Assembly (NCBI RefSeq): GCF_000980885.2
Contig: NZ_LBDA02000087.1
Location: 1-48,863, forward strand
Length of the DNA stretch: 48,863 bases
Direction: 5' to 3'
From: Streptomyces malaysiense
GTDB taxonomy: Bacteria > Actinomycetota > Actinomycetes > Streptomycetales > Streptomycetaceae
Shown piece by piece: positions 36,452 through 44,710 of the stretch. Numbering within the stretch: the stretch's first letter is position 1; every line of letters begins with the position of its first letter. A program made the translations under genes and the position numbers. Below the pieces are notes generated by a model that did not search any database, was not told where the DNA came from, and saw only the letters and a program-made list of their open reading frames with translations.

Positions 36452-37069
36452 ATGGGGCGTCGGCTGGTGCCGCTCACGCTGGACAACCTCCAGGACCTTC
36501 CCCAGCGCTGTCGCTCATGTGTCTTCTGGGAGCTCGACCCCGTCAGTGGTGAGGCGGCGGTCAAAGGCGGCACGTCCGCCGTGGAGAAGGAGTCCTGGAT
36601 CTCCGCCGTCCTGCTCGACTGGGGCTCCTGCGGCCGTGTGGTCTACGTCGATGACGCACCAGTGGGCTATGTGCTCTACGCCCCTCCCGCCTATGTCCCG
36701 CGCTCGGCGGCCTTCCCCACGAGCCCGGTCTCTCCGGATGCCGTCCAGTTGATCACGGCCTTCATCAAGCCCGGCTACCAGGGACAGGGGCTCGGCCGGG
36801 TGCTGGTGCAGACGGTGGCCAAGGATCTGCTGCGGCGGGGCTTCAAGGCCATAGAGGCATTCGGGGACGCCCGCTGGAAGGAGCCCGCCTGTCTGCTGCC
36901 GGCGGACCATCTTCTGGCCGTGGGCTTCAAGACGGTACGGCAGCATCCCGTGCATCCCCGGCTGCGACTGGAGTTGCGATCGACGCTCTCCTGGAAGGAA
37001 GACGTCGAGATGGCGATCGACCGGCTCCTGGGCGCGGTCCAGAAGGAACCGGCGCTGAGGCCGCTGTAG
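36452..37069 (+). CDS. GNAT-family N-acetyltransferase
   Basis: A 205-residue protein. The acetyl-CoA-binding motif A is recognisable as FIKPGYQGQGLGRVLVQTVAKDL at about 108-130 (Q/R-x-x-G-x-G/A). N-terminal residues RRLVPLTLDNLQDLP and the CRSCVFWELDP segment are shared with the GNAT protein found beside parB in other Streptomyces. ATG 36452 follows GAAGGG. The acceptor substrate is unknown. It converges on trxA across a strong terminator. Confidence 0.88.
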   Translation: MGRRLVPLTLDNLQDLPQRCRSCVFWELDPVSGEAAVKGGTSAVEKESWISAVLLDWGSCGRVVYVDDAPVGYVLYAPPAYVPRSAAFPTSPVSPDAVQLITAFIKPGYQGQGLGRVLVQTVAKDLLRRGFKAIEAFGDARWKEPACLLPADHLLAVGFKTVRQHPVHPRLRLELRSTLSWKEDVEMAIDRLLGAVQKEPALRPL

Positions 37070-37134
37070 CAGCAGCCGAAGCGTCCGTGTGGTGGCGCTT
37101 CCGCGGACGGATACATCAGCAGACGGATACAGGC

Positions 37135-37166
37135 GAAGGGGCCGACCCGTGGAGGTCGGCCCCTTC
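37135..37166. terminator. Bidirectional terminator between the GNAT gene and trxA
   Basis: GAAGGGGCCGACC at 37135-37147 and GGTCGGCCCCTTC at 37154-37166 form a perfect 13-bp stem with a 6-base loop. It is placed between two convergent genes and abuts parS site 3. Confidence 0.85.
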
Positions 37167-37168
37167 AT

Positions 37169-37182
37169 GTTTCACGTGAAAC
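37169..37182. promoter_or_regulatory. parS: parS site 3
   Basis: A perfect GTTTCACGTGAAAC palindrome between the bidirectional terminator and the trxA stop codon, 2 bases from each. Confidence 0.95.
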
Positions 37183-37183
37183 A

Positions 37184-37513
37184 TCACTCGGCGATGAAGT
37201 CCTCGAGGTCGCGCACGATCGCGGCCTTGGGCTTGGCGCCGACGATGGTCTTGGCGACCTCGCCGCCCTGGTAGACGTTCAGGGTCGGGATGGACATGAC
37301 GCCGTACTTGGCGGCCGTGGCCGGGTTCTCGTCGATGTTGAGCTTGACGATCTCGATCTTGTCGCCGTGCTCGGCCGCGATCGCCTCCAGCGAGGGGGCG
37401 ATCTGGCGGCACGGACCGCACCAGGCGGCCCAGAAGTCCACCAGTACGGGCTTGTCGTTCTTGAGGACGTCCTCGTCGAAGGAGGCGTCGGTCACGTTCT
37501 TCAGGGCGGCCAC
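37184..37513 (-). CDS. trxA: Thioredoxin
   Basis: A 109-residue thioredoxin with the active site WCGPC at 31-35 and cis-proline region MSIPTLNVY. It reduces protein disulfides using electrons from TrxB. It lies 56 bases after trxB and is probably cotranscribed from the sigma-R-type promoter upstream. Confidence 0.97.
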   Translation of the reverse strand: MAALKNVTDASFDEDVLKNDKPVLVDFWAAWCGPCRQIAPSLEAIAAEHGDKIEIVKLNIDENPATAAKYGVMSIPTLNVYQGGEVAKTIVGAKPKAAIVRDLEDFIAE

Positions 37514-37569
37514 GCTGGGCTCCTTAACTTGATCGTGGGGTGGGGAGGGGGAGGAAGCTGGGAGGAGCG

Positions 37570-38541
37570 TCAGACCGTGGCGGTCTTCTCGGGCTCGGCC
37601 TGGTCCTCGTCCGAGAGGGAGGCGAGGTAGCGCTCGGCGTCCAGGGCGGCGGAGCAGCCCGTGCCGGCCGCGGTGATCGCCTGACGGTAGGTGTGGTCGA
37701 CCACGTCACCGGCGGCGAAGACACCGGTCACATTGGTGCGGGTGGAGGGGGAGGCGACCTTCAGGTAGCCCTCCTCGTCGAGGTCCAGCTGGCCCTTGAA
37801 CAGCTCGGTGCGCGGGTCGTGGCCGATCGCGATGAACAGACCCGTCACGGGCAGGTCGGACAGCTCGCCGGTCTTGAGGTTGCGCAGCTTCAGGCCGGAG
37901 AGCTTCTGCTCGCCCTGGATCTCGGCGACCTCGCTGTCCCACACGAACTTGATTTTCGGGTCGCCGAAGGCGCGCTCCTGCATCGCCTTGGAGGCGCGCA
38001 GCGTGTCCCGGCGGTGGACGATCGTCACGGACTTGGCGAAGCGCGAGAGGAAGGTGGCCTCCTCCATCGCGGTGTCGCCGCCGCCGATCACGGCGATGTC
38101 CTGGTCCTTGAAGAAGAACCCGTCACAGGTGGCGCACCAGGAGACACCGCGGCCGGACAGCGCGTCCTCGTTCGGGAGCCCGAGCTTGCGGTGCTGGGAT
38201 CCGGTGGTGACGATGACGGCCTTGGCCTTGTGGACCGTGCCCGCGGTGTCGGTGACGGTCTTGATCTCCCCGGTGAGGTCGACCGAGACGATGTCGTCCG
38301 GGATCAGCTCGGCACCAAAGCGCTCGGCCTGTGCCCGCATGTTGTCCATGAGGTCGGGGCCCATGATGCCGTCACGGAAGCCCGGGAAGTTCTCCACCTC
38401 GGTGGTGTTCATCAGCGCGCCACCGGCGGTGACGGCGCCCTCGAACACCAGGGGCTTCAGCGATGCGCGGGCGGTGTACAGCGCCGACGTATAGCCTGCG
38501 GGCCCGGAGCCGATGATGATCACGTTACGGACATCGCTCAC
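37570..38541 (-). CDS. trxB: Thioredoxin reductase (NADPH)
   Basis: A 323-residue FAD enzyme. The FAD site is GSGPAGY at 11-17, the redox-active pair is Cys136 and Cys139 in CATCDG, and the NADPH site is GGGDTAMEEA. A C-terminal GVFAAGDVVD motif is present. It passes electrons from NADPH to TrxA. The trxB-trxA pair is the classic sigma-R target of Streptomyces. Confidence 0.97.
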   Translation of the reverse strand: MSDVRNVIIIGSGPAGYTSALYTARASLKPLVFEGAVTAGGALMNTTEVENFPGFRDGIMGPDLMDNMRAQAERFGAELIPDDIVSVDLTGEIKTVTDTAGTVHKAKAVIVTTGSQHRKLGLPNEDALSGRGVSWCATCDGFFFKDQDIAVIGGGDTAMEEATFLSRFAKSVTIVHRRDTLRASKAMQERAFGDPKIKFVWDSEVAEIQGEQKLSGLKLRNLKTGELSDLPVTGLFIAIGHDPRTELFKGQLDLDEEGYLKVASPSTRTNVTGVFAAGDVVDHTYRQAITAAGTGCSAALDAERYLASLSDEDQAEPEKTATV

Positions 38542-38612
38542 GGCTAGATTCCTCGTCTCTGGTCTGCGTCAGTCGACCGGTGGAAGTCCCTCTCGGGGCT
38601 CTCACCCCACCC

Positions 38613-38639
38613 AACGGATCCTACGGGGCGCGCATTCCC
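38613..38639 (-). promoter_or_regulatory. Sigma-R-type promoter of trxBA
   Basis: On the minus strand GGGAAT (38639-38634) is followed by exactly 18 bases and GTT (38615-38613), the GGAAT-N18-GTT consensus of the disulfide-stress sigma factor SigR. It lies 72 bases upstream of trxB. Confidence 0.8.
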
Positions 38640-38688
38640 GCTGTGTCCGGGCACACGCGTGCGGGGAGGGACTGGCCAGGACTCGGGC

Positions 38689-39609
38689 TCAGGGACGGGC
38701 GACGGGCTGCTTCAGCAGAACCTTGCCGGCGGCGACCGACTGCTGTCCTACACACGCGGCGTCGATCACATAGGCCGTGACGCGCGTGCTGTCCTGGGGG
38801 TCGGGGAGGACGACGAGGTAGGCGCTCTTCCCGGCGTAGGTGCCGGTCTTCGCGGCCAGGGCCTGGTCGCCTCGGGGGACCGCCCGCCGGACGCAGTCCG
38901 GGACCGCTACCTGGGGCTGGAGGAGTGTGTTCGCGCTCTCGCCCGTCTGCGGGGTGTTCTTCCCGGAACCCTCACCGGATCGCGGACGCTGACCGTTTTC
39001 CCGCTGGGGGCTCTTCTTCGTGGCCAGCAGATCCCGCACCTGGTTCTGGACGCTGCCGCCGGAGAACGCGCCGGCGGAGGCGCTCGGCTCGCCCTTGGCC
39101 GTCGTGGAGGAGGTGCCGCCGCCGAGCGACTGGAAGATCAGCGCACCGGCGCCCAGAACCGCGGCGGTCAGCACTCCGCTCAGCAGGACGGCCCTGCGGC
39201 GGCGGCCGGGTCCGTTCTTCTTCCGGCCCGGCCCGGTCGCGGCCTGCGGATGGCCAGTGGGGCGATCGGCGCGACGGCCGCCCGGAGCGGGCGCCGCGGC
39301 ATCGCCGATGGGCGATGTTTCACGTGAAACATGAGCAGCGGGGTCCGGAGCGGGAGCGTCGAGCAGCGCCTCGGCGGCCAGGGCGGCATCGATGCGCTGT
39401 GCCACGTCGACCGGCATGGGCTCCGGCGCCTGTGCGGATCCCAGCAGGCCCCGGATCTCCTCCAGGGAGGCGTAGACGTCCGCACACGGCTCGCAGGCGC
39501 CCAGATGGCGTCGTACGTCGGTGCCGCGCTCGGATGGGAGCAGCCCCTCGGCGAGGTCGGAGATCTCGGTGACGTCCGGGTGCCCGGCCGTGTCCGTCGT
39601 CGAGGTCAC
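38689..39609 (-). CDS. rsmA: Anti-sigma factor for SigM, ZAS family
   Basis: A 306-residue membrane protein. The zinc anti-sigma motif HLGACEPC places His35, Cys39 and Cys42 in the N-terminal cytoplasmic domain. A Pro/Arg-rich linker leads to one membrane helix at about 155-177 after RRRR. The extracytoplasmic part has a low-complexity segment and a folded C-terminal domain with two cysteines. GTG 39609 overlaps the sigM stop by 4 bases, so the two are coupled. parS site 4 lies in the linker, coding VSRET at 94-98. The gene is named by analogy with the sigM-rsmA-trxB order of actinobacteria. Confidence 0.85.
   Translation of the reverse strand: MTSTTDTAGHPDVTEISDLAEGLLPSERGTDVRRHLGACEPCADVYASLEEIRGLLGSAQAPEPMPVDVAQRIDAALAAEALLDAPAPDPAAHVSRETSPIGDAAAPAPGGRRADRPTGHPQAATGPGRKKNGPGRRRRAVLLSGVLTAAVLGAGALIFQSLGGGTSSTTAKGEPSASAGAFSGGSVQNQVRDLLATKKSPQRENGQRPRSGEGSGKNTPQTGESANTLLQPQVAVPDCVRRAVPRGDQALAAKTGTYAGKSAYLVVLPDPQDSTRVTAYVIDAACVGQQSVAAGKVLLKQPVARP
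39317..39330. promoter_or_regulatory. parS: parS site 4, inside the anti-sigma gene
   Basis: A perfect GTTTCACGTGAAAC palindrome within the coding sequence of the SigM anti-sigma gene, in its linker region. Confidence 0.95.
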
Positions 39610-40376
39610 GCTCGCCCACCTCCGCCCTTCGCTATGGCTGAATCGGTCGGTCCCGTTTCCCGGAGGCTTGTGTCGGGAGCCTCCGTTGCCGATGGGACGG
39701 ATGTCCCTTCCATCCGGTTCCGGCCAGAGCTGTTTTCCTCCGCCCCATGGCCCTCGTCCGCATCCGGGTCCCCTCTTCCGCCGCGGTCTTCTTCCGTGCC
39801 GCGGCCGGGGCGCAGATGGGTGAGCAACGGCAGTAGCCGGGCTCTGCCCCGGGCGCACCGGCTCTTCACCGTGCCCGTCGGCACATCGAGGATCCGGGCC
39901 GCCTCGGCGACCGGGTAGCCCTGCATGTCCACGAGGACCAGCGCGGCCCGTTGCTCCGGCGCCAGGGTGCCCATCGCCTCGATGAGCTGGCGGTGCAGAT
40001 CATTGCGCTCGGCCGGGGCGGACGCGGACTCGTGCGGCTCCAGCAACTGTTCCAGCCGCTCGGCGTCGTCCACCGGGGCGGTCTTGCGTGACGCCGCCTT
40101 GCGGGCGCGGTCCAGGCAGGCGTTCACCGTGATCCGGTGCAGCCAGGTCGTCACCGCCGACTGGCCCCGGAAGGTGTGGGCGGCCCGGTAGGCCGACACC
40201 AGGGCGTCCTGCACCGCGTCGGCGGCTTCCTCGCGGTCCCCCAGCGTGCGCAGCGCGACCGCCCAGAGCCGGTCCCGGTGCCGCCGCACGATCTCTCCGA
40301 AGGCATCCGGGTCGCCCTGCACATGGCGGGCGAGCAGCTCCTGATCGCTGATGGAACCGCATGTCGGCTCGCGCAA
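39606..40376 (-). CDS. sigM: ECF RNA polymerase sigma factor SigM
   Basis: A 256-residue sigma factor. The sigma-2 region at about 20-90 has FGEIVRRHRDRLWAVALRTLGDREEAADAVQDAL, given here only as a guide to its position. The sigma-4 region at about 128-180 has LAPEQRAALVLVDMQGYPVAEA and VPTGTVKSRCARGRARL. About 75 disordered, acidic residues follow, which is an unusually long tail. TTG 40376 is preceded by GGAGGAG at good spacing. It is coupled to the anti-sigma gene and lies next to trxBA, as in Mycobacterium and S. coelicolor. Confidence 0.9.
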   Translation of the reverse strand: MREPTCGSISDQELLARHVQGDPDAFGEIVRRHRDRLWAVALRTLGDREEAADAVQDALVSAYRAAHTFRGQSAVTTWLHRITVNACLDRARKAASRKTAPVDDAERLEQLLEPHESASAPAERNDLHRQLIEAMGTLAPEQRAALVLVDMQGYPVAEAARILDVPTGTVKSRCARGRARLLPLLTHLRPGRGTEEDRGGRGDPDADEGHGAEENSSGRNRMEGTSVPSATEAPDTSLRETGPTDSAIAKGGGGRA

Positions 40377-40425
40377 CGGGTCTCCTCCCTCCCACCTGGC
40401 CCCTGAGAGTAATGCCTACCGGGCC

Positions 40426-40448
40426 GGGCCGTCCGTGCTGTCCGGCCC
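40426..40448 (-). terminator. Putative terminator after the pseudokinase gene
   Basis: GGGCCG at 40426-40431 pairs with CGGCCC at 40443-40448, in the 87-bp gap between the pseudokinase stop and the sigM start. No T tract follows. The hairpin lies just upstream of sigM and might affect it instead. Confidence 0.45.
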
Positions 40449-40463
40449 TTCCGGGCGGAGGCC

Positions 40464-42158
40464 TCAGCTGGTCACCTTGACGTCCGCGACCCTGCCCCGC
40501 CAGTGGCCCCCGCCGTCCGGGGGCAGCTTGGTCAGCCACACCAGGAGGTATCGCGTGCTGAGGGTCTTGCCGGGCTTGAGCACCACGGTCGTGCCCGAGC
40601 CGTCGGCCACCTTGCTGTAGGCGTCGAAGGACATCGGTTCCGATCCCGCGTCCGATCCCGCGGAACGGAGCTCGACCGAGGTCTCCCCGAGGAAGGTGAC
40701 GGTCACCTTTCCGACCTGCTGGACCTTGCCGAGGTCGAGGATGACCCCGACACCGGGCTTCAGATTGCCGAACTCCGGGCTCAGATAGAAGTCCGTCTGC
40801 CAGTAGGTGGACGGGTCGTTGTCGAAGACCTTCCCGACGTCAGCGGGCTTCTCGGAGTGGTCCTCGCTGAACGGGTCGAAATCGCGGGCACCCTTGATGG
40901 GGACGGGGTGGCCGGCCGTCACCGGGGCGGACTTGTCGCCGTCGTCCGTGGTCTGGCTCTTGTTGGTGTCGTTCGACTTGCCGCCCTGGTCCATCAGGGC
41001 ATCCGCCAGCTGCCAGCTGCCCAGACCGAGAGCGGCGATGAGAAGGGCGGAGACCGCCCACTTCAGCGCCTTGCCGGTGCGGCTCTGCAACGGGGGAGGC
41101 GGAGCCGCGATCGGCTGGGCGGCGCCGGTGTGCGGCGCCGGGCGGCCGTACGTGCCCTGCTGGTAGGTCGTGCGCTGGTACTCCGGTGGCGCGGTGAACG
41201 CCGGCTCCGGCGGGCGGATGCGCGGCATCTCGCCGATCGCCTTCACCAGCTCCTCCGGCGTGGTGCACGGCGCCTCGTGCCGGGACGCGGTGGCCCCGTC
41301 GTTGGCGAGCGCCCGCATGGCCAGCTCGGACAGGCCGCGGTGGACGCCGGCCCGCACCTGGTCCGGTGCGACGAGGCCGACATCCTTGGGGAGGCCGGAC
41401 AGACCGTAGGCGTCGTCCTCGTAGGGCCAGCGCTGGGTCAGTGCCGCGTACAGCAGGGCGCCGATCGCCTCGGTGTCGGTGCGCTGCGGGGTGTCGGAAC
41501 TGATGCCGCGCAGCGCGGCGTTCACCGCGAGGCCGCGGATGCGCCACTGGCCGGTCGAGGCGCGCAGTACGGCGTTGGGGTTCAGCCGCAGATGGGCGAG
41601 GCCCTCACGGTGTGCGGCGGCCATGGCGGAGGCCACCTGACTGACCATCTGGTACGCGTCGTGCGGCTCCAGCGGGCCGGCCGTGAGCAGTGTCGTCAGC
41701 TCGGTGGCATCGGGCAGCCACTCGTGGACGACGTAGACGAGGTCGTTCTCCTCGACGGCGTCGAGGACCTGGACGAAGCGTGGATCGCCGAGCAGCGCGG
41801 AGGACCGGGCCGCGGCGAGCACCGAACGGGCCCGTGCGTGGTCCGCCGGCAGCACATGGACGCCGACCGCGCGGCGCAGTTTCTCGTCGACCGCACGCCA
41901 GCTGCTGAATCCGTCCAGTCGGGTGACGCACTCCTCCAGCCGGTAGCGTCTGGCGAGCTTGTGACCGCTGTGCAGTTCGGGCGGCGAGGCCTGCTTGAGA
42001 GAACCTTCCGCGTCGTTCCCCTGCCCCTCGCTGCCGTCCGTGTCCCGCTCCGGGTTCTTGGCCACCCCGTCGGCCGTGGACTGGTCCGCCTTCGCGGTCA
42101 GCGGCTGCTCGCCGCTGGTGTCTGCCACGTCGACGGCAGCCGTGCTCCGTTCCGCCAC
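40464..42158 (-). CDS. Membrane pseudokinase with discoidin-like exported domain
   Basis: A 564-residue protein. Residues about 1-60 are disordered and about 70-320 have a protein-kinase-like fold. The catalytic loop reads HLRLNPNAVL instead of HRDLKPEN, there is no DFG and the glycine loop is poor, so it should not phosphorylate. A Pro-rich linker, a membrane helix at about 375-398 and an exported C-terminal domain resembling F5/8 type C/discoidin folds (about 430-564) follow. In mycobacteria the corresponding pseudokinase is fused to MurJ and recruits FhaA when phosphorylated. Here it is the separate neighbour of murJ. GTG 42158 is chosen; the frame extends 20 codons further. Confidence 0.82.
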   Translation of the reverse strand: MAERSTAAVDVADTSGEQPLTAKADQSTADGVAKNPERDTDGSEGQGNDAEGSLKQASPPELHSGHKLARRYRLEECVTRLDGFSSWRAVDEKLRRAVGVHVLPADHARARSVLAAARSSALLGDPRFVQVLDAVEENDLVYVVHEWLPDATELTTLLTAGPLEPHDAYQMVSQVASAMAAAHREGLAHLRLNPNAVLRASTGQWRIRGLAVNAALRGISSDTPQRTDTEAIGALLYAALTQRWPYEDDAYGLSGLPKDVGLVAPDQVRAGVHRGLSELAMRALANDGATASRHEAPCTTPEELVKAIGEMPRIRPPEPAFTAPPEYQRTTYQQGTYGRPAPHTGAAQPIAAPPPPLQSRTGKALKWAVSALLIAALGLGSWQLADALMDQGGKSNDTNKSQTTDDGDKSAPVTAGHPVPIKGARDFDPFSEDHSEKPADVGKVFDNDPSTYWQTDFYLSPEFGNLKPGVGVILDLGKVQQVGKVTVTFLGETSVELRSAGSDAGSEPMSFDAYSKVADGSGTTVVLKPGKTLSTRYLLVWLTKLPPDGGGHWRGRVADVKVTS

Positions 42159-42276
42159 CGTCGTCCCTGCCTCCCCATCCGTTGCACGCTGTCCGACGCC
42201 GAAACCAATTGTGCCCACAGTCTGCCGCTATGCACGACACACGGCGGCGGACGATGGTTGTGCGCGTACCCCCGCC

Positions 42277-44664
42277 TCAGCGGCCCAGACGCCCTCGCAC
42301 CATTCCCACGAGCGAGTTGAGTTCGTCGATCCGCATCCGGCGGGCGGCGACGAAGAAGACACCGAACAGTACGGCCCCGCCGACGACCAGCGCCGCGAAG
42401 GAACCGATGACGCCCTGGCCGAGGGTGTGTCCGATGCCGTAGCAGGCCGCGCCGCTGAGCAGGGCCGCCGGTACCGAGGCGATGCACAGCCGGGCGTACG
42501 TCCGCAGCACCCGGGCGCCGTCCAGGTCGCCGCCGAGGCGCTTGCGCAGCCGCCGCCAGGCGACGATGACACCGATGGCGTAGGCGAGGCCGTACGCGGC
42601 CGCCATGCCGGCGACCGCCCAGCGGGTCGGTAGCAGGAAGAAGCACAGGGCCGAGGCGCCCGCGTTGACCGCGGCGACGATGACCGTGTTGTAGAAGGGG
42701 GTCCGGGTGTCTTCGTAGGCGTAGAAGGCGCGCAGGACGACGTACTGCACCGAGAACGGGATCAGGCCGAGGCCGAAGGCCATCAGCATGTAGCCCATGT
42801 TGGTGGCCGCGCTGGTGCCCGAGCTGCCGAAGATCAGGGTGCACATCGGGATGCCCAGCGCCACGAAGCCGAAGGCGACCGGCACGATCGCGACCGCGGT
42901 GGTCCGCAGGCCCTGCGAGATGTCGTCGCGCACGGCGCCGCTGTCGCCCTCGGAGGCGGAGCGGGAGATGCGCGGCAGCAGGGCGGCCATCAGGGAGACC
43001 GTGATGATCGCCTGCGGCAGGCCCCAGATCAGCTGGGCGTTGGCGTAGGCGGCGAAGCCGGTGCCGGAGACGCCGGAGTCCTTGCCGGCCGCGGTGGACA
43101 GCTGGGTGACGATCATGGCGCCGGCCTGGTTGGCGAGGACGAACAGGAACGTCCACTTGGCGAGCGCCGCCGCCTTGCCCAGACCGTGGCCGCGCCAGTC
43201 GAACCGCGGCCGGATCCGGAACCCGGTCTCACGCAGGTAGGGGATCATCGCCAGGGCCTGTACGGCCAGGCCGAGCAGCACACCGACGCCGAGCAGGCGC
43301 TGCCCCTGCGGCGGGATGTTCGTGACCGCCATGTGGGAGTGGGCGGCGGTGCCGTAGACCCAGATGAACATGCCCAGCGTCACGATGATGACGATGTTGT
43401 TCAGGACCGGGGTCCACATCATCGCGCCGAACTTGCCGCGCGCGTTGAGGACCTGACCCATCACCACATGGATGCCCATGAAGAAGATCGAGGGCAGGAA
43501 GTAGCGGGTGAAGGTGACCGCGACCTCGTTGGCCGCCGGGTTGCTGGCGACCGGGTTGGAGATTACGCGCACAAGCAGCGGCGCCGCGAGCATCGCGAGC
43601 GCGGTCAGCGCGGCCAGTGCCACCATCACGAGGGTCAGCAGGCGGTTGGCGAAGGCCTCGCCGCCGTCCTCGTCCTCCTTCATCGAGCGGACCAGCTGCG
43701 GCACGAAGACCGAGTTGAGACCGCCGCCGACGGTGAGGATGTAGATCATGGTCGGCAGCTGGTAGGCGACCATGAAGGAGTCGCCGAGGAAGCCGAGGCC
43801 GAGCGCGGAGACGATCAGCGCGGAGCGGACGAAGCCGGTGAGCCGGGAGACCAGGGTGCCGGCCGCCATGACGGCGCTGGACTTCATCAGCCCGCCGACC
43901 TTGCCGCCCTTCTTGGCGGGCGCGGTGGTCGCCACGGAGGCCATGGGCGCCATGACCGTCTCGGCCGGGCCCGAGCCGCCGCCGGGAACCGGAGCCCCGA
44001 CCGGTGCGGGCACCGGGGGCTGCATCGGGTTCTGCGCGGAGGCGTAGGGCGTGGTGGGCGCGGCCGGGTATCCCTGCCCGGCGTACGGATTCTGCTGCTG
44101 CGGCTGTCGGCCGTAAGCCGGCGGGTACTGGCCGCCGGGCACCGCTCCCATGCCCGGCGCCGCGGCCGGTCCCGGGACGCCCGGGGAGTGCATGGGCGTG
44201 TGACCGCCGCCCTGCTGCTGGTCCTTGAAGAGATGCGCGAACGCGTCCGGCTCGTGGTACTCCTCGCCGGAGTTCGAGACCAGGTCGTCCACGCCCACGA
44301 ACTGGGTGGTGCGCGGGTCGTCACCGTAGGGCATGTAGGGCGCCGTACCATCCGGCTCGGGCGCCGGGGTCTGCGCCCACACTCGTGGGTCGGGCGCGTG
44401 CGGCGACTGGGCGGGCTGCGCGTACAGCGGCTGCTCGTAGGTGCCCGGGGGCGGCGGGGGGTGCGCGGCACGGTCGTAGAGCGCCTCGGCGACCGGGTCC
44501 TGGGCGGTCAGATCGTGTGCCCGGTAGGGATCCTGGTCGTAGGCGTCCTGGAGGTACATGTCCGCCGCTTGCTGCGGCGGCACCTGGCCGGGCTCGGGCG
44601 GCGTCTCGGGGTAGCCCGAGCCGGCCGCGCCCTGGCCGCGGTCACCGTCGTACGGCGCGTTCAT
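42277..44664 (-). CDS. murJ: Lipid II flippase MurJ (MviN family)
   Basis: A 795-residue protein. Residues about 1-245 are a Pro/Gln/Tyr-rich cytoplasmic extension. The rest carries about 14 hydrophobic helices of the MATE/MviN fold, including GTLVSRLTGFVRSALIV at about 276-292 and the charged residues within the helices. MurJ moves lipid-linked peptidoglycan precursor to the outer face of the membrane. ATG 44664 is followed by MNAPYDGDRGQG. It lies 46 bases after the DUF6049 gene, probably in one operon with it. Confidence 0.95.
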   Translation of the reverse strand: MNAPYDGDRGQGAAGSGYPETPPEPGQVPPQQAADMYLQDAYDQDPYRAHDLTAQDPVAEALYDRAAHPPPPPGTYEQPLYAQPAQSPHAPDPRVWAQTPAPEPDGTAPYMPYGDDPRTTQFVGVDDLVSNSGEEYHEPDAFAHLFKDQQQGGGHTPMHSPGVPGPAAAPGMGAVPGGQYPPAYGRQPQQQNPYAGQGYPAAPTTPYASAQNPMQPPVPAPVGAPVPGGGSGPAETVMAPMASVATTAPAKKGGKVGGLMKSSAVMAAGTLVSRLTGFVRSALIVSALGLGFLGDSFMVAYQLPTMIYILTVGGGLNSVFVPQLVRSMKEDEDGGEAFANRLLTLVMVALAALTALAMLAAPLLVRVISNPVASNPAANEVAVTFTRYFLPSIFFMGIHVVMGQVLNARGKFGAMMWTPVLNNIVIIVTLGMFIWVYGTAAHSHMAVTNIPPQGQRLLGVGVLLGLAVQALAMIPYLRETGFRIRPRFDWRGHGLGKAAALAKWTFLFVLANQAGAMIVTQLSTAAGKDSGVSGTGFAAYANAQLIWGLPQAIITVSLMAALLPRISRSASEGDSGAVRDDISQGLRTTAVAIVPVAFGFVALGIPMCTLIFGSSGTSAATNMGYMLMAFGLGLIPFSVQYVVLRAFYAYEDTRTPFYNTVIVAAVNAGASALCFFLLPTRWAVAGMAAAYGLAYAIGVIVAWRRLRKRLGGDLDGARVLRTYARLCIASVPAALLSGAACYGIGHTLGQGVIGSFAALVVGGAVLFGVFFVAARRMRIDELNSLVGMVRGRLGR

Positions 44665-44710
44665 GCCTTACCCCACCTCATCGTCCCGGGCCCACCGGCC
44701 ACGACATCGC

